DNA of 64,000 nt from Pseudomonas capeferrum. Lineage in GTDB: Bacteria; Pseudomonadota; Gammaproteobacteria; Pseudomonadales; Pseudomonadaceae. The position numbers and the translations under genes are program-made. The stretch lies in assembly GCF_000731675.1 (NCBI RefSeq), contig NZ_JMIT01000001.1, positions 1,487,526-1,551,525 on the forward strand, in the 5' to 3' direction. The notes under the pieces are model-generated. The model made no database searches and was not told the origin of the DNA. It saw nothing but the letters and a program-made list of their open reading frames with translations. Positions 62,247 to 64,000 of the stretch are shown here, piece by piece; within the stretch, counting starts at the first letter, position 1, and each line of letters begins with the position of its first letter.

Positions 62247-62750
62247 ATGGCGTGCGATCCCGTGCTGGCAGTGCTCGGCTACCTCAAAGACCACCAGTTG
62301 GTACTCACCACCGCAGAATCCTGCACGGCAGGCTGCATGATTGCATTGCTGGCCGCCTACCCGGGTGCAGGGGAAGTGCTTGAAAGCGGCTACGTGGTGT
62401 ACTCACCCACGGCCAAGAAGCGTCTGTTGGGCGTGAACCCGCAAACCATCGAGCGCTATGGCCTGACCAGCGAGGCCGTGGCCTGGGAAATGGCATTAGG
62501 TGCGTTGAAGGACAGCGATGCCAATGTCGTCATCGCAACCACCGGCGTAGCCGGGCCTGGCCAGGCATCGGGGGTTTTACCCGGCACACTGTGCTTTGCC
62601 TGGGCTTTTGCCGGCGAACCCATCGCAGTGTTTACCCGTACCCAGCGATTCTTTGGGGAACGTGCGCAGGTCATGCACGAGGGCGCCCTGTATGGGCTGA
62701 CCCGACTGAGTCACTACTACGAGCGCTGGCTGCGCGGGGACCGCGCCTGA
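62247..62750 (+). CDS. CinA-family nicotinamide-nucleotide amidohydrolase
   Basis: 167 residues, the length of stand-alone CinA C-terminal domain proteins (PncC). TTAESCTAGCMIALLAAYPGAGEVLESGYVVYSPTAKKRLLGV and VVIATTGVAGPGQASGVLPGT are the conserved site. It hydrolyses NMN to nicotinate mononucleotide in pyridine-nucleotide salvage. It lacks the N-terminal COG1058 domain of full CinA. The ribosome site is weak. Confidence 0.9.
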   Translation: MACDPVLAVLGYLKDHQLVLTTAESCTAGCMIALLAAYPGAGEVLESGYVVYSPTAKKRLLGVNPQTIERYGLTSEAVAWEMALGALKDSDANVVIATTGVAGPGQASGVLPGTLCFAWAFAGEPIAVFTRTQRFFGERAQVMHEGALYGLTRLSHYYERWLRGDRA

Positions 62751-62790
62751 ATAACGGACACTTCATGAGGGCCACAGTCTCGTCCTAGGT

Positions 62791-63024
62791 TTACTGAACC
62801 AGGATGGCGTGATGAACCTCGATAGACGGGACGGGCACCACACTGCGCCGCGTCGTCAGCCACTCACGCATCCGTGCAGTATCGAAGATCTGCCCCTCTT
62901 CCATCATCACCAGAATCAGCGCTTGGGACATTCGGTAGCACCCGCATTGCGAACAGTGACGCTCTTCCCACCCCGTCGAACACTCGACGGATTCGGCACT
63001 TCCCGCGCAAATCAGACAACTCAT
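62791..63024 (-). CDS. Small Cys-rich (zinc-ribbon-like) protein
   Basis: 77 residues. CLICAG and CSQCG pairs could hold a zinc ion in a ribbon fold; the C-terminal half is helical (MREWLTTRR). Similar short proteins are common in Pseudomonas without known function. It starts with ATG 63024 in a GC-rich context. Confidence 0.75.
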   Translation of the reverse strand: MSCLICAGSAESVECSTGWEERHCSQCGCYRMSQALILVMMEEGQIFDTARMREWLTTRRSVVPVPSIEVHHAILVQ

Positions 63025-63347
63025 GAAGCCCCCTTCTGCTTATTTTTGGTAGGAGGTTGAAACAGGGTTATTGAGATGAACTATTTCTCATAGTTACCAA
63101 GAGATTTCCATGCCAATTCGAAATTCCCTGTTTTTTTTGGGGGGGGATTGCATTTGGGCTACAAGGTGCCCGCCAGTGCATTTTTAGCGCCTGTCAGATC
63201 GAGCGCCGCGCGGGCGGCGCTTGATCTTCGCGACACCTCCAAGCCCAAGACAAGCACGCCAACCATCATCCTTGTTGAACCCTGCTGCACAAGGTCGACT
63301 CAATGCCTAGTAAGCCTGTACTAACCCGCCCGCACTGAGGTGACGAC
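63025..63347. other. Intergenic region with T8G8 tract and hairpin
   Basis: No gene seen. It contains eight T followed by eight G (63131-63146) and a strong GC hairpin at 63197-63226 (13-base arms, one G-T pair). It probably carries the promoter for the hemerythrin gene. Confidence 0.6.
63197..63226. repeat. REP-like palindrome
   Basis: GATCGAGCGCCGC and GCGGCGCTTGATC pair around a 4-base loop with one G-T wobble. It could be a terminator for the minus-strand gene or an extragenic palindrome. Confidence 0.5.
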
Positions 63348-63812
63348 ATGAATGCTATCGATCTGCTGGTTCAAGACCACAACGTGGTGAAAAAGCTGCT
63401 GGAAGAACTGTCTTCGACCACTGAACGTGCCGTAAAGAAACGCGCTGAACTGCTGCATCGGATTGAACAGGAACTGCAAGTCCACACCGCCCTGGAGGAA
63501 GACATCCTCTACCCTGCGATCAAGCAGGCCGGTGGCAAGGAAGAAGCCAAGATGTATTACGAAGCGAAGGAAGAGCACCGCACCGTCGATTCATTGGTGT
63601 TGCCTGATCTGCTTCATACCGAAACCGGCACCCTCGAATTCGCCGGGCGGGTCAAGGTGATGAAAGAGCTGCTGGAGCATCACATCGAGGAAGAGGAAGG
63701 CGAGCTGTTCCCGACGGCCAAGAAGCTGCTGGGCAAGGGCCAGCTTGAAGAGCTGGGGCTGGCCATGGAAGCGCAGAAGAAACTGCTCAAGAGCGAGCAG
63801 CGCGCCGCTTGA
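63348..63812 (+). CDS. Hemerythrin HHE-domain protein
   Basis: 154 residues. HHE iron ligands are seen in IDLLVQDHNVVKKLLEEL, HTALEEDILYPAI, AKEEHRTVD and LLEHHIEEEEGELFPTAKK. The four-helix bundle should bind a di-iron centre and sense or carry oxygen or nitric oxide. GAGGTG lies before the ATG. Length fits the family. Confidence 0.92.
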   Translation: MNAIDLLVQDHNVVKKLLEELSSTTERAVKKRAELLHRIEQELQVHTALEEDILYPAIKQAGGKEEAKMYYEAKEEHRTVDSLVLPDLLHTETGTLEFAGRVKVMKELLEHHIEEEEGELFPTAKKLLGKGQLEELGLAMEAQKKLLKSEQRAA

Positions 63813-63890
63813 ATCGAGTGCGCCGTGCCGGGGCCCTCTCGGCTCGCCCTGGCAGGCGCCCAGTAAGAAAATGCGTTGGGATTGGCGTTG

Positions 63891-64000
63891 ATGGCGAACT
63901 GGATCGAATTGCTGGAATGGCCTGCCATGGCGGTCACGGTACTGGCCGCCTGGTGCATAGGCTCGCGCCGCGCCGGGCGTCGCAAGATTGGCTTCTGCTG
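63891..64000 (+). CDS. Small membrane protein, N-terminal part (runs off the window)
   Basis: From ATG 63891 the frame reads MANWIELLEWPAMAVTVLAA, then WCIGSRRAGRRKIGF, and is open to the window end. It looks like the first helix and basic loop of a small conserved Pseudomonas membrane protein. Start and family are uncertain. Confidence 0.5.
   Translation, partial: MANWIELLEWPAMAVTVLAAWCIGSRRAGRRKIGFC

Noticed and set aside
1..64000. CRISPR arrays, tRNA or rRNA genes
   Set aside because: No regularly spaced repeats and no cloverleaf-like segments with a T-loop were found by reading; REP palindromes are the only recurrent short elements.

Overview
The window reads as a chromosome segment of a Pseudomonas of the P. 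putida group. Reasons: TTG-initiated pcaI followed by pcaJ with a PcaR-type operator, a nine-gene bcs cellulose operon beside a diguanylate cyclase, a short LOV protein very like the P. putida PpSB2-LOV type, an Anbu operon, and P. putida-style REP sequences. No rRNA, tRNA or CRISPR array was seen.

Bases 1-22,200 are accessory DNA. The first part (1-12,520) is a conflict or defence region: the end of a dynamin-like protein, a two-repeat membrane-anchored protein, a large HerA/FtsK-type ATPase with a Ser/Thr/Gly-rich insert, an LHH nuclease, a SUKH immunity-type protein, a WYL regulator, a three-gene operon with two DUF262 (GmrS-like) proteins, and a PrlF-YhaV toxin-antitoxin pair with a palindromic operator. 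Next, two ~227-bp direct repeats (12,475 and 20,462) bracket an ~8-kb insert. It holds a chimeric ORF (alpha-oxoamine synthase N-terminus joined to an AbiEi-like C-terminus), an ATP-grasp ligase, an MFS exporter, a membrane desaturase and a complete leucyl-tRNA synthetase that looks betaproteobacterial. My best reading is a natural-product cluster, possibly decayed, whose leuS is a self-resistance copy. Bases 20,690-22,100 hold debris: gene fragments, an IS256-family remnant, REP sequences and a third partial repeat copy.

From 22.1 kb on the window looks like core or conserved-accessory genome: pcaIJ; a lipoprotein; a PhoD-like phosphoesterase with a DUF4062 protein; a two-gene catabolic operon with a divergent LysR regulator; a strong bidirectional terminator; the bcs operon (bcsE-F-G-R-Q-A-B-Z-C, minus strand) and a divergent GGDEF protein. 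Then comes a light-response block: a MerR regulator and divergent LOV protein, followed by NTF2-like, SDR, FAD oxidoreductase, DUF1365, cyclopropane/furan fatty-acid methyltransferase and DUF2878 genes, and a convergent DUF3833 lipoprotein. Related inverted repeats sit upstream of both arms.

The last 11 kb has a DUF1543 protein, a GGDEF cyclase translationally coupled to a 29-codon ORF, the Anbu operon (ATP-grasp, alpha-E, transglutaminase, Anbu), an ECF sigma/anti-sigma pair, DUF3455, PfpI/DJ-1, CinA-like amidohydrolase, a small Cys-rich protein, hemerythrin and the start of a small membrane protein. All family names come from reading motifs by eye; no database search was run.
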